DNA from: Thermomicrobiales bacterium
GTDB lineage: Bacteria; Chloroflexota; Chloroflexia; Thermomicrobiales; UBA6265
Length of the DNA stretch: 64,000 nt
Direction of reading: 5' to 3'
Assembly (NCBI GenBank): GCA_019637585.1
Contig: JAHBVL010000012.1
Location: 10,185-74,184 of the forward strand
Positions within the stretch are counted from its first letter, which is position 1, and each line of letters begins with the position of its first letter. A program made the translations under genes and the position numbers. This document shows, one piece after another, positions 1 through 8,163 of the stretch. The notes below the pieces were generated by a model. That model was given only the letters and a program-made list of their open reading frames with translations. It was not told the DNA's origin and did no database searches.

Positions 1-156
1 AACGGCAAACGGCCCGCCGCCTGTTCCATCCTGCCCGTCCTGGAATGGGAGAGGAGCGTCAGGCAGATCAGGCGAAGCAACGACGCCCGAGGGCAGGGCA
101 AGGAAGAGACAAGCGAACAGAATGTGGAGAAAGCGGCGGCCGCAGATCAACAGCAT
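1..156 (-). CDS. Exported protein, N-terminal part only (runs off window)
   Basis: An open frame of 52 codons without a stop begins with ATG at 156 and runs off the left edge. The first residues (MLLICGRRFLHILFACLFLA) form a basic start plus a hydrophobic stretch, followed by LPSGVVAS, so a Sec signal peptide cleaved near VVA-S is likely. The mature start is rich in Pro, Asp and Gly. It lies 25 bases downstream of the P-loop gene on the same strand and may be third in an operon with the SpoIIE-type phosphatase. No Shine-Dalgarno is visible; a TACAAT hexamer lies 6 nt upstream. The function cannot be told from the visible part. Confidence 0.5.
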   Translation of the reverse strand, partial: MLLICGRRFLHILFACLFLALPSGVVASPDLPDAPLPFQDGQDGTGGGPFAV

Positions 157-162
157 GTCCGA

Positions 163-168
163 ATTGTA
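163..168 (-). promoter_or_regulatory. Possible leaderless -10 box
   Basis: TACAAT on the minus strand ends 6 nt before the ATG at 156, and no Shine-Dalgarno is visible. This is the spacing expected for a leaderless transcript. No convincing -35 was found, so this is weak. Confidence 0.25.
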
Positions 169-181
169 GCGGGTTCCCCAG

Positions 182-580
182 CTATCTCCCCTGCCGTTGC
201 CGCCGCTCACCGATCGCGTCCAGATAGGTCAGGGATGCGTCCAGCGTCTCGTCTTCCGAGCTGACGCTGGTGTCGACAATGAGCCCAGACGCTTCGTATG
301 CGCGCTGCAAACGTTCGATCTGGGCATCGAAGATCACTTTCGACCATCCCGCGCCGCGTCGCTGCCGGATCGTCGCGAGGTCGGTTTTCAGACCAATGAC
401 GGCGTCAGGCCGTTGATGATTCCAGAGATCCGGGACGCCACTGTGCTCCTGGCTGGTCACCCACGCGTCGTAGCCTGCCGCCTGCAGCCGCTCCACCAGC
501 GTCGTTTTTCCGGATGCGCACGGCCCCACAACCGTCACCCGCATCGGAGCTCTGCTATCCGCTGGCTCGTCGGCGCTCAC
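182..580 (-). CDS. Small P-loop NTPase/kinase-like protein
   Basis: A 132-residue protein with a clear Walker A motif GPCASGKTTL near residue 19, inside a beta-strand/loop/helix start typical of P-loop kinases. The rest (VIGLKTDLATIRQRR, VIFDAQIERLQ) resembles small nucleotide-binding proteins of unknown substrate; no LID or Walker B can be assigned with certainty. The GTG start at 580 is chosen because GGAGGT lies 6 nt upstream; an internal ATG at 544 would also keep the P-loop. It follows the phosphatase gene by 15 bases, so the two are probably co-transcribed. Substrate and role are unknown. Confidence 0.75.
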   Translation of the reverse strand: MSADEPADSRAPMRVTVVGPCASGKTTLVERLQAAGYDAWVTSQEHSGVPDLWNHQRPDAVIGLKTDLATIRQRRGAGWSKVIFDAQIERLQRAYEASGLIVDTSVSSEDETLDASLTYLDAIGERRQRQGR

Positions 581-595
581 AGCGCACCTCCGTGG

Positions 596-1309
596 TCAGG
601 GAAGGGGGATTCTCATGTTGATCGTGCGAACGAGCGGATTCTCCGCCTGCTCGGAAACTGTCAGGACGATCACGGCCATATCATCCGCCGGGCGGCCACT
701 GTCACGCGCGACGGCTTCGTCGAGAATCGCCTGGGCGACAGAGAGCGATGTGGCCGCAACAGGTTTCACCGCTTGCAGCCAGCCCGCCACATCGAATGCG
801 CCGGTTCGCGTGCGATTGCCCGAACCGAAGATACCATCCGTATAGCTGACGACCATCAACCCTGCCTTCAGCGGCAACCGAACCACACTTGGCCGGGTGA
901 AGTGATAGAGACCTACTGGCCCCGCTTCGGGTTGGACCGAGGAAATCTCGTCTCCGTCGGCGACGACCAGGGGGTTGACGGCGTTGCGGGTGGCCACGAT
1001 ATCGTTGGTTTTCAGGTCGGCGGAGAGGATGTCCAGGGTGGCGGAGACCTTGCCCCCGCGAAAGGCGAACAGGGTGTCGTGCACAGCGCGAGCCACCACA
1101 CCATCGCGAACCCCATCCTTGAGCAATCCAACCGCACGTGATGTCAGCTGCAGACTGAGTGACTTTGCCGCGGCGCCGCTTCCTTGCCCATCAACCATCA
1201 CGGCAGAGAATCCGCCGGTCGGCCGCTCGACAAACTCGACGGTGTCGCCACTCTCCCGGCTCGCATACTTGTTCGTTTTGGCTGTGGCCAGATCGATCGC
1301 CAGACCCAT
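596..1309 (-). CDS. SpoIIE/PP2C-type serine phosphatase
   Basis: A 237-residue single-domain protein of the SpoIIE/PPM phosphatase family. Metal-binding motifs are visible: VMVDGQGSG near the N-terminus, SYTDGIFGSGN in the middle and RPADDMAVIVL near the C-terminus, which supply the acidic residues that hold two Mn/Mg ions. There is no sensor or transmembrane segment, so it is likely a cytoplasmic enzyme that dephosphorylates a partner protein, for instance an anti-sigma antagonist; no such partner is in the window. The ATG at 1309 has GGAG 6 nt upstream. It is divergent from the HD-GYP gene and heads the unit with the P-loop and exported-protein genes. Confidence 0.85.
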   Translation of the reverse strand: MGLAIDLATAKTNKYASRESGDTVEFVERPTGGFSAVMVDGQGSGAAAKSLSLQLTSRAVGLLKDGVRDGVVARAVHDTLFAFRGGKVSATLDILSADLKTNDIVATRNAVNPLVVADGDEISSVQPEAGPVGLYHFTRPSVVRLPLKAGLMVVSYTDGIFGSGNRTRTGAFDVAGWLQAVKPVAATSLSVAQAILDEAVARDSGRPADDMAVIVLTVSEQAENPLVRTINMRIPLP

Positions 1310-1414
1310 CGATACTCCAATCGTCCGAAAGCGCCCAAACACCGGCCCAATGGTGTCAGCGCATTGTAGATGTGGGAAGATGACTGGTGGGCACACTGCT
1401 GGTCGTGTCGGAGC

Positions 1415-1975
1415 ATGGGAATGTCATTATCCGGAAACGCCGAGGCACTTGTCGCCACGATTGCCGGTATGCCTGAATTGGGCGTACACGCGACGCGAGT
1501 GACGAGCCTTGCCGTGAGGATTGTGGAATTGCGGGCCGACGCGTCTGACGCGATGATCGACGTCGCCGTCCAATCCGCTCACTGGCACGATCTGGGGAAG
1601 CTGGCCATTCCCGCAACGATCCTGGACAAACCAGCCCGCCTGACCGAGCAGGAGTACACCCTCGTGCAGCAACATCCAGCTATCAGCCATGCAATGGCCA
1701 CAACGATGGCGGTCGACGAAGACGTTTGTCTCGCTGCCCGCCATCATCACGAGTGGTGGAACGGCAGAGGGTATCCCGACCGGCTGACCGGTGAGTCGAT
1801 TCCGCTGATGGCCAGGATCATCGCCGTTGCCGATGCCTATGACGCCATGACCAGCGACCGTCCCTACCGCGCCGCCATGCCCGCCAGCGAAGCGATCGCG
1901 GAACTGGAGCGAGGCGCCGGCGTTCAGTTCGATCCCTCGATTGTGCCCCTCCTGGTTCGTCTGGAGACGACATGA
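1415..1975 (+). CDS. HD-GYP-type metal-dependent phosphohydrolase
   Basis: About 186 residues, essentially one HD domain. The HD pair is in SAHWHDLGKLAIP; the second half has ARHHHEWWNGRGYP and then IIAVADAYDAMTSDRPYR, the pattern of the HD-GYP subfamily, whose characterised members hydrolyse cyclic-di-GMP. There is no receiver or PAS domain attached, so any input must come from elsewhere. The start could be ATG 1415 or ATG 1421; GGAG at 1410-1413 fits 1421 better. Its stop overlaps the next gene's start (ATGA), implying coupling to the HAD gene and trmD. Confidence 0.85.
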   Translation: MGMSLSGNAEALVATIAGMPELGVHATRVTSLAVRIVELRADASDAMIDVAVQSAHWHDLGKLAIPATILDKPARLTEQEYTLVQQHPAISHAMATTMAVDEDVCLAARHHHEWWNGRGYPDRLTGESIPLMARIIAVADAYDAMTSDRPYRAAMPASEAIAELERGAGVQFDPSIVPLLVRLETT

Positions 1976-2706
1976 CCGCCCTGACGATCGACTTCCACAA
2001 CACCCTGGTCGAATGCGACGCCTGGTTCGAGCTCGAGGTGCGGTCGCTGGTCTCATCGGTACTGGCCTGGACTGATGAACACTACCGGCTGCCCCACCGT
2101 CCGGTCGATCCAGCATCAGCCGATGCCGCCTACCGGAAACTTCGGTTGGCCATTCATCATCATGGCCACGAGCTGGATGCCACTCGTTCGACCGCAACCG
2201 TGCTCGACCGGCTCGGCGCTCACTTGCCCGATGCCGTCATCGACGAAGCCATCGACGCGCTGATGCTCGCCACGCTGGAATCGGCGGCGCCCGTCAAAGG
2301 AGCGCGAGAGCTGCTGGCCAGTGTCCACAGTCAGGGTGTCCCGATCGCGGTCGTGTCGAGTGCGGTGCATCACGGTTTCCTGGAATGGGCGCTCGAGCGT
2401 TTCGGAATGCGCGAGCACCTTCAGGTGGTGACGACGTCGGCATCGGCTGGTTTCTACAAATCGCGCCCTGAGATCTACTGGACAGCGCTATCGGCGCTCG
2501 AGACGCCGATCGCCACCGCGACCCACCTGGGAGACTCGCTCCGCTTCGATGTCGGCGGTGCGCATATGGCCGGCATGCGAGCCATCTGGTTCGATCGCCA
2601 GGCGAACGGAGCAAATGGCGACACCGAACCGATGCCCGACCTCGTCGTTTCCGACCTGCTGGCCAGCGGGCCGGACATTCTCGATCTCATCACTGTGCGG
2701 CGATGA
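1972..2706 (+). CDS. HAD-superfamily hydrolase with altered motif I
   Basis: A 244-residue HAD hydrolase. Motif I at the N-terminus reads DFHNTLVE, so the usual second aspartate of DxDx(T/V) is His; the nucleophile Asp is kept. Motif II is the strand ending AVVSSA, the motif III lysine is probably in SAGFYKSRP, and motif IV is HLGDSLRFDVGGA. A helical cap lies between motifs I and II. This layout matches phosphoglycolate phosphatase/haloacid dehalogenase-type members. The second motif I Asp normally acts as acid/base in phosphatases, so the reaction is uncertain. It overlaps both neighbours by ATGA, so it is translated with the HD-GYP gene and trmD. Confidence 0.8.
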   Translation: MTALTIDFHNTLVECDAWFELEVRSLVSSVLAWTDEHYRLPHRPVDPASADAAYRKLRLAIHHHGHELDATRSTATVLDRLGAHLPDAVIDEAIDALMLATLESAAPVKGARELLASVHSQGVPIAVVSSAVHHGFLEWALERFGMREHLQVVTTSASAGFYKSRPEIYWTALSALETPIATATHLGDSLRFDVGGAHMAGMRAIWFDRQANGANGDTEPMPDLVVSDLLASGPDILDLITVRR

Positions 2707-3416
2707 CCCAGCAACCATCCCTACACATCGACATCTTCACCCTCTTTCCCGGGATGTTCGAGGGGCCATTTCGGGAGAGCATCGTGGCCCGGGCGGTCGA
2801 GTCGGGTCAGGCGACCATCGCCCTGCACGACATTCGCGACTGGACGCACGACCGGCACCGCTCGGTGGACGATCGTCCCTACGGCGGTGGCGCCGGCATG
2901 GTGATGATGGCCCCGCCAGTCGTCGAGAGTGTCGAGTCGGTGCTCGGAGAGGACCTCGAGAAGACCAGAATTCTGTTGATGTCACCAGCCGGTGTGCGGT
3001 TTACGCAGGGGATGGCCCGGGAGATCGCCGGTTCGGCGCGACTGGCGCTGATATGCGGTCACTATGAAGGCATCGACGCGCGCGTGGAGACCATTCTCGG
3101 CGCTGAGACGGTGTCGATCGGCGATTATGTCCTCACCGGGGGCGAACTGCCTGCGATGGTCATTGTCGACGCGGTCGCCCGGCTCCTACCGGGGGTGATT
3201 CGCGCCGAGTCGACGGATGAAGAGTCGCATGAGGGGGCGGGAGTGGAATACCCCCACTTCACACGGCCGGTCGAGTACCGCGGCGAAGTAGTGCCGGACA
3301 TTCTGCTCAGCGGACACCACCAGAACATCCGGGAGTGGCGCGCCGCGCAGGCTGCCGAGGTTCTGGAACGACGCAACCAGCGAGAGACCGCGCCGCCCGG
3401 CGATCAGACCGAGTAA
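2703..3416 (+). CDS. trmD: tRNA (guanine-N1-)-methyltransferase TrmD
   Basis: A 237-residue SPOUT-class enzyme that methylates G37 N1 in tRNAs using S-adenosylmethionine, preventing +1 frameshifting. Diagnostic features are the start IFTLFPGMFEGPF, RPYGGGAGMVMM, ICGHYEGIDARV and SIGDYVLTGGELPAM, which form the trefoil-knot cofactor site. Length is normal for the family. It is usually found with rpsP and rplS; here it is last in an ATGA-coupled trio with an HD-GYP and a HAD gene. The 3' end overlaps convergent recO by 13 bases, so there is no room for a terminator between them. Confidence 0.97.
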   Translation: MTQQPSLHIDIFTLFPGMFEGPFRESIVARAVESGQATIALHDIRDWTHDRHRSVDDRPYGGGAGMVMMAPPVVESVESVLGEDLEKTRILLMSPAGVRFTQGMAREIAGSARLALICGHYEGIDARVETILGAETVSIGDYVLTGGELPAMVIVDAVARLLPGVIRAESTDEESHEGAGVEYPHFTRPVEYRGEVVPDILLSGHHQNIREWRAAQAAEVLERRNQRETAPPGDQTE

Positions 3417-4189
3417 GAGCCGGTTTGCTCCCTGATCTCTCGCAACACCCGCAGGCTGGTCAGATCACGTTCCAGCACCGATGAGGTGTACGCGGCCATC
3501 ACCCGTTCGACCTCGGAGGCCACGGCAGGAGAGATTCTGACGCTCGATGCGGACCGAATCCCCTCCCGACTGAGCAACCGCAGATATTTCTGGGCGTTCA
3601 CCGAAATCTGCATAGCCTGGCCGTCTCCAGTGCGGCAACCGGGACACAACATCCCGCCCGTCCGCAACCCGAGGAAATTCGGCTCGGCGCCGAGTTCTCG
3701 CTGGCACCCCGCACAACTCCAGAAATCGAGTTGATAGCCCACAGCAGTCAGCACATTGACCTCGAACCAGCGAACCAGGGGCAAGTCATCCTCCGCGACT
3801 CCCAGGTGGCGCAATGACAGGTGCAGAAGGTCGTACACGGCCGGATAGACCTCGCCCTCCTGCACAAGCTTGCCGGTCAGCTCGACCATGTGGGACGCAT
3901 GCGCGAGACGAGCGAGACTGCTCTCCAGATTGGTGGGACGGTCGAGGAGCTCGGCGGAGGTCACGACGTCCAGATCGCGGCCGCGGGCCAGCATGAATCT
4001 GCTTCGCGCGAAATACTCGGTCGCCGGACCGGAGCGCGCCGTCGGTTTGCGCGCCCCCTTGGCGATCACCGAGATTTTGCCCGATTCACGGCTGAAAAGC
4101 GTGACGATTCGGTCGGTTTCGCCAAAGTCCCGACGGCCCAGCACGATCGCTTCGACTCGGTAGTTTCGGTCTCGTTCGGCAGTCATCAC
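3404..4189 (-). CDS. recO: DNA repair protein RecO
   Basis: A 261-residue RecO: N-terminal OB fold (EAIVLGRRDFGETDRIVTLF, then VIAKGARKP), a helical middle, and a zinc site formed by CAGC near residue 155 and CPGC near residue 185. RecO helps load RecA at gaps with RecF and RecR; recR lies further along at 15867. The start is GTG ATG in tandem (4189 or 4186). It converges on trmD with a 13-base overlap, so transcripts from the two strands must run into each other. Confidence 0.95.
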   Translation of the reverse strand: MMTAERDRNYRVEAIVLGRRDFGETDRIVTLFSRESGKISVIAKGARKPTARSGPATEYFARSRFMLARGRDLDVVTSAELLDRPTNLESSLARLAHASHMVELTGKLVQEGEVYPAVYDLLHLSLRHLGVAEDDLPLVRWFEVNVLTAVGYQLDFWSCAGCQRELGAEPNFLGLRTGGMLCPGCRTGDGQAMQISVNAQKYLRLLSREGIRSASSVRISPAVASEVERVMAAYTSSVLERDLTSLRVLREIREQTGSYSV

Positions 4190-4251
4190 TCAAGGGCTGG
4201 CCGGAGGCAGTGAAAGGCCGGAAGGTGGTAGCATCTGCGGGTAATTGCCTG

Positions 4252-4281
4252 TTGACGGCGCGGCACCAGCAACGCTGAAAT
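4252..4281 (+). promoter_or_regulatory. Candidate sigma-70-type promoter for the ccd/res operon
   Basis: TTGACG at 4252-4257 and TGAAAT at 4276-4281 with an 18-bp spacer, about 22 nt upstream of the ccdA ATG. The -35 matches 5 of 6 and the -10 matches 4 of 6 consensus positions. No Shine-Dalgarno precedes ccdA. Confidence 0.4.
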
Positions 4282-4303
4282 CAGAGCAACTCAGGTATAC
4301 ATC

Positions 4304-5050
4304 ATGGTCCCAGAAGTCACAATCATCGCCGCGTTCGTCGCCGGTGTGCTGTCGATCTCCTCCCCCTGTGTTCTGCCGCTGATCCCGCTCTATCTGGGAC
4401 ACCTGGCCGGCGTTTCGACGACTCCCGGCGGAGTCGTGGAGCGGCGGAGCGTCCTGATCAACGCGATCGCCTACGTGGCGGGATTCGCGGCGGTTTTCGT
4501 GGCGGTCGGAATCGCGCTCGGCGCCGCCGGTTCTCTCGTTTCGACGGCCTCGATCGTTGCCGGCAATCGCGTCTGGCTGGTTCGGATCGGCGGCATCATC
4601 CTGATGCTGCTCGGACTTCAGCAACTTGGCGTGATCACGATTCCGGGGCTTGGCCGGGAACGGCGTCTCCAGAACCGCGTACGGTCGACCGGCTCCATCG
4701 GATCCTCATTTCTGATCGGCGCTACGTTTGGCGCTGGCTGGTCGCCCTGCGCCGGACCAATTCTCGGCGCGATCCTGACCATGGCGGCCGGACAGGGTGA
4801 TCCCCAGCGGTCTGCGTTCCTGTTGTTCATCTACTCGCTTGGTCTCGCGGTGCCCTTCCTGATTTTCGCCATGATCGGCACCAGTTCTCGTATCGTTAAG
4901 GGAATGAGTCGCCACTTGGCGACTGTGACAGCGGCAAGCGGCGCCATCATGGTCGGTGTCGGCGCCATCATGATTCTTGGCATCTATCAGCAACTCTTCG
5001 TCCGGATCGCCGCCATCGTTCCGTGGACGCCCTGGGAACCAACGATCTAA
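4304..5050 (+). CDS. ccdA: Cytochrome c biogenesis thiol transporter CcdA
   Basis: A 248-residue membrane protein of the DsbD-beta/CcdA family with about six transmembrane segments. The first has the conserved SISSPCVLPLIPLYLGHL, and a later segment has GATFGAGWSPCAGPILGAIL; these two Cys-Pro/Pro-Cys motifs are the redox pair that carries electrons from cytoplasmic thioredoxin to the outside. The next genes (resB, ccsA, tlpA) complete System II cytochrome c maturation, so CcdA most likely reduces the TlpA/ResA-like protein at the end of the operon. Confidence 0.95.
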   Translation: MVPEVTIIAAFVAGVLSISSPCVLPLIPLYLGHLAGVSTTPGGVVERRSVLINAIAYVAGFAAVFVAVGIALGAAGSLVSTASIVAGNRVWLVRIGGIILMLLGLQQLGVITIPGLGRERRLQNRVRSTGSIGSSFLIGATFGAGWSPCAGPILGAILTMAAGQGDPQRSAFLLFIYSLGLAVPFLIFAMIGTSSRIVKGMSRHLATVTAASGAIMVGVGAIMILGIYQQLFVRIAAIVPWTPWEPTI

Positions 5051-5081
5051 CCCGTCAGCCTCTCTCGTCAGAAAGCGTTTC

Positions 5082-6566
5082 ATGGCTCAGGCAACAGTCG
5101 ACACCCGCGGTTCTCGCCGCTCGCCACTCGAGATGGTGGTCGACCGCATTTGGCGATTCTTCTGCTCGGTTCGCGCCGCGGTCGTCGAGATCATCATTTT
5201 GGCCGTCCTGGTTCTCCTCGGCACGCTGCGCGGCAGCGACGCACCCCAATGGCTGGCCGACGCCATTCCAGCCACGCAGCCCGCGGTGGACTGGCTCTAC
5301 GACTGGGATGTCTTCCACTCCCTGCCATTGATGCTGATCCTGGGCGTGCTGTGCGTGGCCATCGTGGTCTGCACGCTCAATCGGGTTCCCGGTATCTGGA
5401 AAACGATCGTCGACCCGACGATCCGCACAAACCGAAGCTTTCTTGAGAACGCCGAGCTCTCAGCCGCCTATCAATCAGCCGCCGCGCCTGCGGCGGCCGT
5501 CGGCGAGCTCTCCGAATCGCTCCAGAAGCACCGGTACCGGGTTCTGCACGAGGAACGAGGCGCCGACATCCACCTCTATGCAGACAAGAATCGCTACGCC
5601 AAGCTCGGCACCTTCCCCTTTCACCTCGCCCTGATTCTGATTCTGCTGGGTGGGATCGTGGGCGCCCGGTATGGCTTTCGGGAGATGACCTTCGTGGTGC
5701 CAGAAGGCTCGGTGCGCGAAGTCGGGCATGGCACCGGCCTGAGCGTCGAGCTGATCCAGTTCATCGACTCATGGCGTGAAGAAGGCATCCCGTCCGAATA
5801 TCGCAGCGACCTGGTGATCTGGAAAAATGGTGAGAAGGTCAAAGAAGGCACGATCACCGTCAACAACCCGATCAGCTACGACAACGTCACCTTCTACCAG
5901 TCGAGCTATGGGCAGGCGGCGGCATTCCGCATCACCGACACGGACGGCAATCTCCTCTTCGATGACTCCATCCCGCTCGGACAGTACACCGCTGTCAACA
6001 ACCCGGACGCGCCGGCCGGATTGCAGCAACTTCCCCAGATCGGCAGTCAGCTCAATGTGATCGGCCAGGATCAGGATCCTCAGAATGCTCCCGAGCTGGA
6101 CGATCTGCAGCTGGAAAACGGTCAGATGTTTCTCCAGCTGCGCCAAACCGCCGATGACGGTTCGGTGGAGATCCTGACCGGGGTTGTCGATCCTGGTGAG
6201 ACGATCCAGCTCGGTTCGGTCAACATCGAGTACCTGCGCGAAAAGCGATTCACCTTGATGCAGGTGGCCAGCAACCCTGGCATTCCGATCTTCTTCGCCG
6301 CCTCATTTCTCCTTGTGGCCGGACTCGCCGTGACCTTTTACTTTCCGCACCGGAGAATTCGGGGCATCATCGGGCCGGGCTCCGATCAGACCGGTTCCCG
6401 CGTCCTGATGGCGCCGCTCGCTCGCTGGGATTGGTCCGGCCAGCGCGACTTTCGCCGTATCATTGAGAGAATCGAAACCGAGTCGAGGATCGCCGTCACG
6501 ATCAACGAGCGTCCTCGCGAACATGCCGCCAGCCGATCCGAATCGGCCGCAGATGCATCTGAGTAG
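5082..6566 (+). CDS. resB: Cytochrome c biogenesis protein ResB/Ccs1
   Basis: A 494-residue protein with three transmembrane segments in the first 230 residues (VVEIIILAVLVLLGTL, LPLMLILGVLCVAIVVCTL, FPFHLALILILLGGIVGARYG), a large outside domain and a last membrane segment near residue 415, the ResB/Ccs1 layout. With CcsA it forms the haem transport and ligation complex. The ATG at 5082 is preferred because the sequence from there begins the family-like region; upstream codons overlap ccdA. It lies 31 bases after ccdA. A charged tail of about 60 residues follows the last membrane segment. Confidence 0.93.
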   Translation: MAQATVDTRGSRRSPLEMVVDRIWRFFCSVRAAVVEIIILAVLVLLGTLRGSDAPQWLADAIPATQPAVDWLYDWDVFHSLPLMLILGVLCVAIVVCTLNRVPGIWKTIVDPTIRTNRSFLENAELSAAYQSAAAPAAAVGELSESLQKHRYRVLHEERGADIHLYADKNRYAKLGTFPFHLALILILLGGIVGARYGFREMTFVVPEGSVREVGHGTGLSVELIQFIDSWREEGIPSEYRSDLVIWKNGEKVKEGTITVNNPISYDNVTFYQSSYGQAAAFRITDTDGNLLFDDSIPLGQYTAVNNPDAPAGLQQLPQIGSQLNVIGQDQDPQNAPELDDLQLENGQMFLQLRQTADDGSVEILTGVVDPGETIQLGSVNIEYLREKRFTLMQVASNPGIPIFFAASFLLVAGLAVTFYFPHRRIRGIIGPGSDQTGSRVLMAPLARWDWSGQRDFRRIIERIETESRIAVTINERPREHAASRSESAADASE

Positions 6567-6605
6567 ATAGTCGCAATGTAGTCTGGCTGCAACCGGGGAA
6601 GTGCC

Positions 6606-7511
6606 ATGGAATCACTCGTCAAACTCTCGTTCTACTGCTTCGCTGCCGGAAGCATCGCAGTGGCAGCATCCTGGGTCAGCTACGTGCTCTTCACCATCGG
6701 TCGAGTGCGGCTCAGGCAAGCGGAATTGCAGACGAGCGCCGGCACGACCGTTCGTGCGTCGAAGGCGGAGTTCGCGCCCGGATGGACCTCCGCCGGCCGG
6801 TTCGGCTCCATGATGGCCTGGTTCGGCGTGGTGATGATGGGGCTATCCGTCATCTTCCGGACCGCGGCGTCGCACCGCGGTCCGTACAGCAATATGTACG
6901 AGTTCAGTCTCGCGTTTGTCTTCGTACTGCTGCTGATCTATCTCCTGTTCGAGCGGTTCTACGAGGTCAAGCAGCTCGGCGTGATCGTCCTGACGATCGC
7001 CGGCGCCATGTGCCTCTATATCTGGTCCCTGCCCTCCTACATGCGGGAAGTGGACGCACTCAATCCGGCGCTTCAGAACAGACCGCTGATGACCGTCCAT
7101 GTGTCCTCTGCGATCCTGGCCTATGCAACGTTCGCCGTATCGTTCGCCGCCGCAATCCTCTACCTGATTCAGGTCCGCAAGAACGTCAGCTGGTTGCCCA
7201 GCGCGGATATGCTCGACGACATCGGCTATCGAGCCGTGACCGTCGGATTCCCGCTGCTGGCCCTCGTGCTGATCCTGGGTTCGGTCTGGGCGCATGAAGC
7301 GTGGGGCGCCTACTGGTCGTGGGACCCGAAGGAAACGGCTGCTCTCTTCACCTGGCTCGTTTACGGCGTCTATCTGCACACGCGAACACTGCGTGGATGG
7401 CGGGGCGAACGGAGCGCCTACGTCCTCCTCTTCGGTTTCGCGGCGGTCGTTTTCACCTATTACGGCAACTACTTCTTCGGCGGAATGCACGCGTATGGCG
7501 GAGTCAACTAG
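6606..7511 (+). CDS. ccsA: Cytochrome c assembly protein CcsA/ResC
   Basis: A 301-residue polytopic protein of the haem-handling family. The signature WGAYWSWDPKETAALFTWLV is the tryptophan-rich WWD motif, and conserved histidines in HVSSAILAYATFAVSF, WAHEAWG and VYLHTRTL are candidates for haem binding. Six to eight membrane segments are seen. It works with ResB to deliver haem to apocytochrome c. GGGGAAG precedes the ATG. The 3' end overlaps the tlpA-like gene by 17 bases. Confidence 0.95.
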   Translation: MESLVKLSFYCFAAGSIAVAASWVSYVLFTIGRVRLRQAELQTSAGTTVRASKAEFAPGWTSAGRFGSMMAWFGVVMMGLSVIFRTAASHRGPYSNMYEFSLAFVFVLLLIYLLFERFYEVKQLGVIVLTIAGAMCLYIWSLPSYMREVDALNPALQNRPLMTVHVSSAILAYATFAVSFAAAILYLIQVRKNVSWLPSADMLDDIGYRAVTVGFPLLALVLILGSVWAHEAWGAYWSWDPKETAALFTWLVYGVYLHTRTLRGWRGERSAYVLLFGFAAVVFTYYGNYFFGGMHAYGGVN

Positions 7512-8112
7512 CCCCTCGGACGCACCGGTCACGGTCGAGTCACCTGAGTCCGCCCCAAAGCTGACCAGGCGTCAGGCTACCGCCGGACTCGGGGCGGCCG
7601 CCGCCATTCTGGTCGGTGGCTGGTTCGTGGCCGGCAAGGCTGGCCTCGACACCATGGGCCGCGGCGGGATGAACCAGAACCTGCTGCCCAAGGTTGGGGA
7701 CGAAGCGCCCGATTTCACCACCGTGTCCCTCAGAGGCGAGATCGTCTCCTTGTCCGATTTCCGGGGTCTTCAGCCGGTCTGGATCAATTTCTGGGGTGCC
7801 TGGTGTGCACCCTGCCGCGCCGAAATGCCCGATATCCAGGTGGCGTGGGAAACCCTCGAACCAGCAGGACTGATGCTCCTCGCGGTCAGCCTGAGAGACA
7901 AGCCATCCGAAGCGGCGGCGTTCGCCACCAAAGTCGGCGCGACATTTCCGATCCTTGTCGACCCTGACCAGTCGCTGACAGGTGAGCACTACCCGATCTA
8001 CAACTTCCCGACCCACATCTTCGTCGACGAGCAGGGCATCGTCCGGGAAATCGTCCTGTCGCCCATGACCAGCGAGCAGGCAATCGCCACGGCGCAGTCG
8101 GTTCTGGCCTGA
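7495..8112 (+). CDS. TlpA/ResA-like thiol-disulfide oxidoreductase
   Basis: A 205-residue protein with a single N-terminal membrane anchor (TAGLGAAAAILVGGWFVAG, residues about 25-45) and a thioredoxin fold outside. The active site is FWGAWCAPCRAEMP, with the CxxC pair, and the cis-proline is in YNFPTHIFVD. The last position in a ccdA-resB-ccsA operon points to the ResA role: keeping the apocytochrome CxxCH cysteines reduced for haem attachment. The ATG at 7495 lies inside the end of ccsA, suggesting translational coupling. Confidence 0.92.
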   Translation: MAESTSPSDAPVTVESPESAPKLTRRQATAGLGAAAAILVGGWFVAGKAGLDTMGRGGMNQNLLPKVGDEAPDFTTVSLRGEIVSLSDFRGLQPVWINFWGAWCAPCRAEMPDIQVAWETLEPAGLMLLAVSLRDKPSEAAAFATKVGATFPILVDPDQSLTGEHYPIYNFPTHIFVDEQGIVREIVLSPMTSEQAIATAQSVLA

Positions 8113-8163
8113 AGAGCGGAGTCCGGGGTCCGTGGTCCGGAGTCCGTAGCCCGAATCCGCAAC

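Noticed and set aside
45-227. 60-codon plus-strand frame at the left end
   Set aside because: Very Arg-rich, no ribosome site, overlaps the minus-strand gene with a clear signal peptide.
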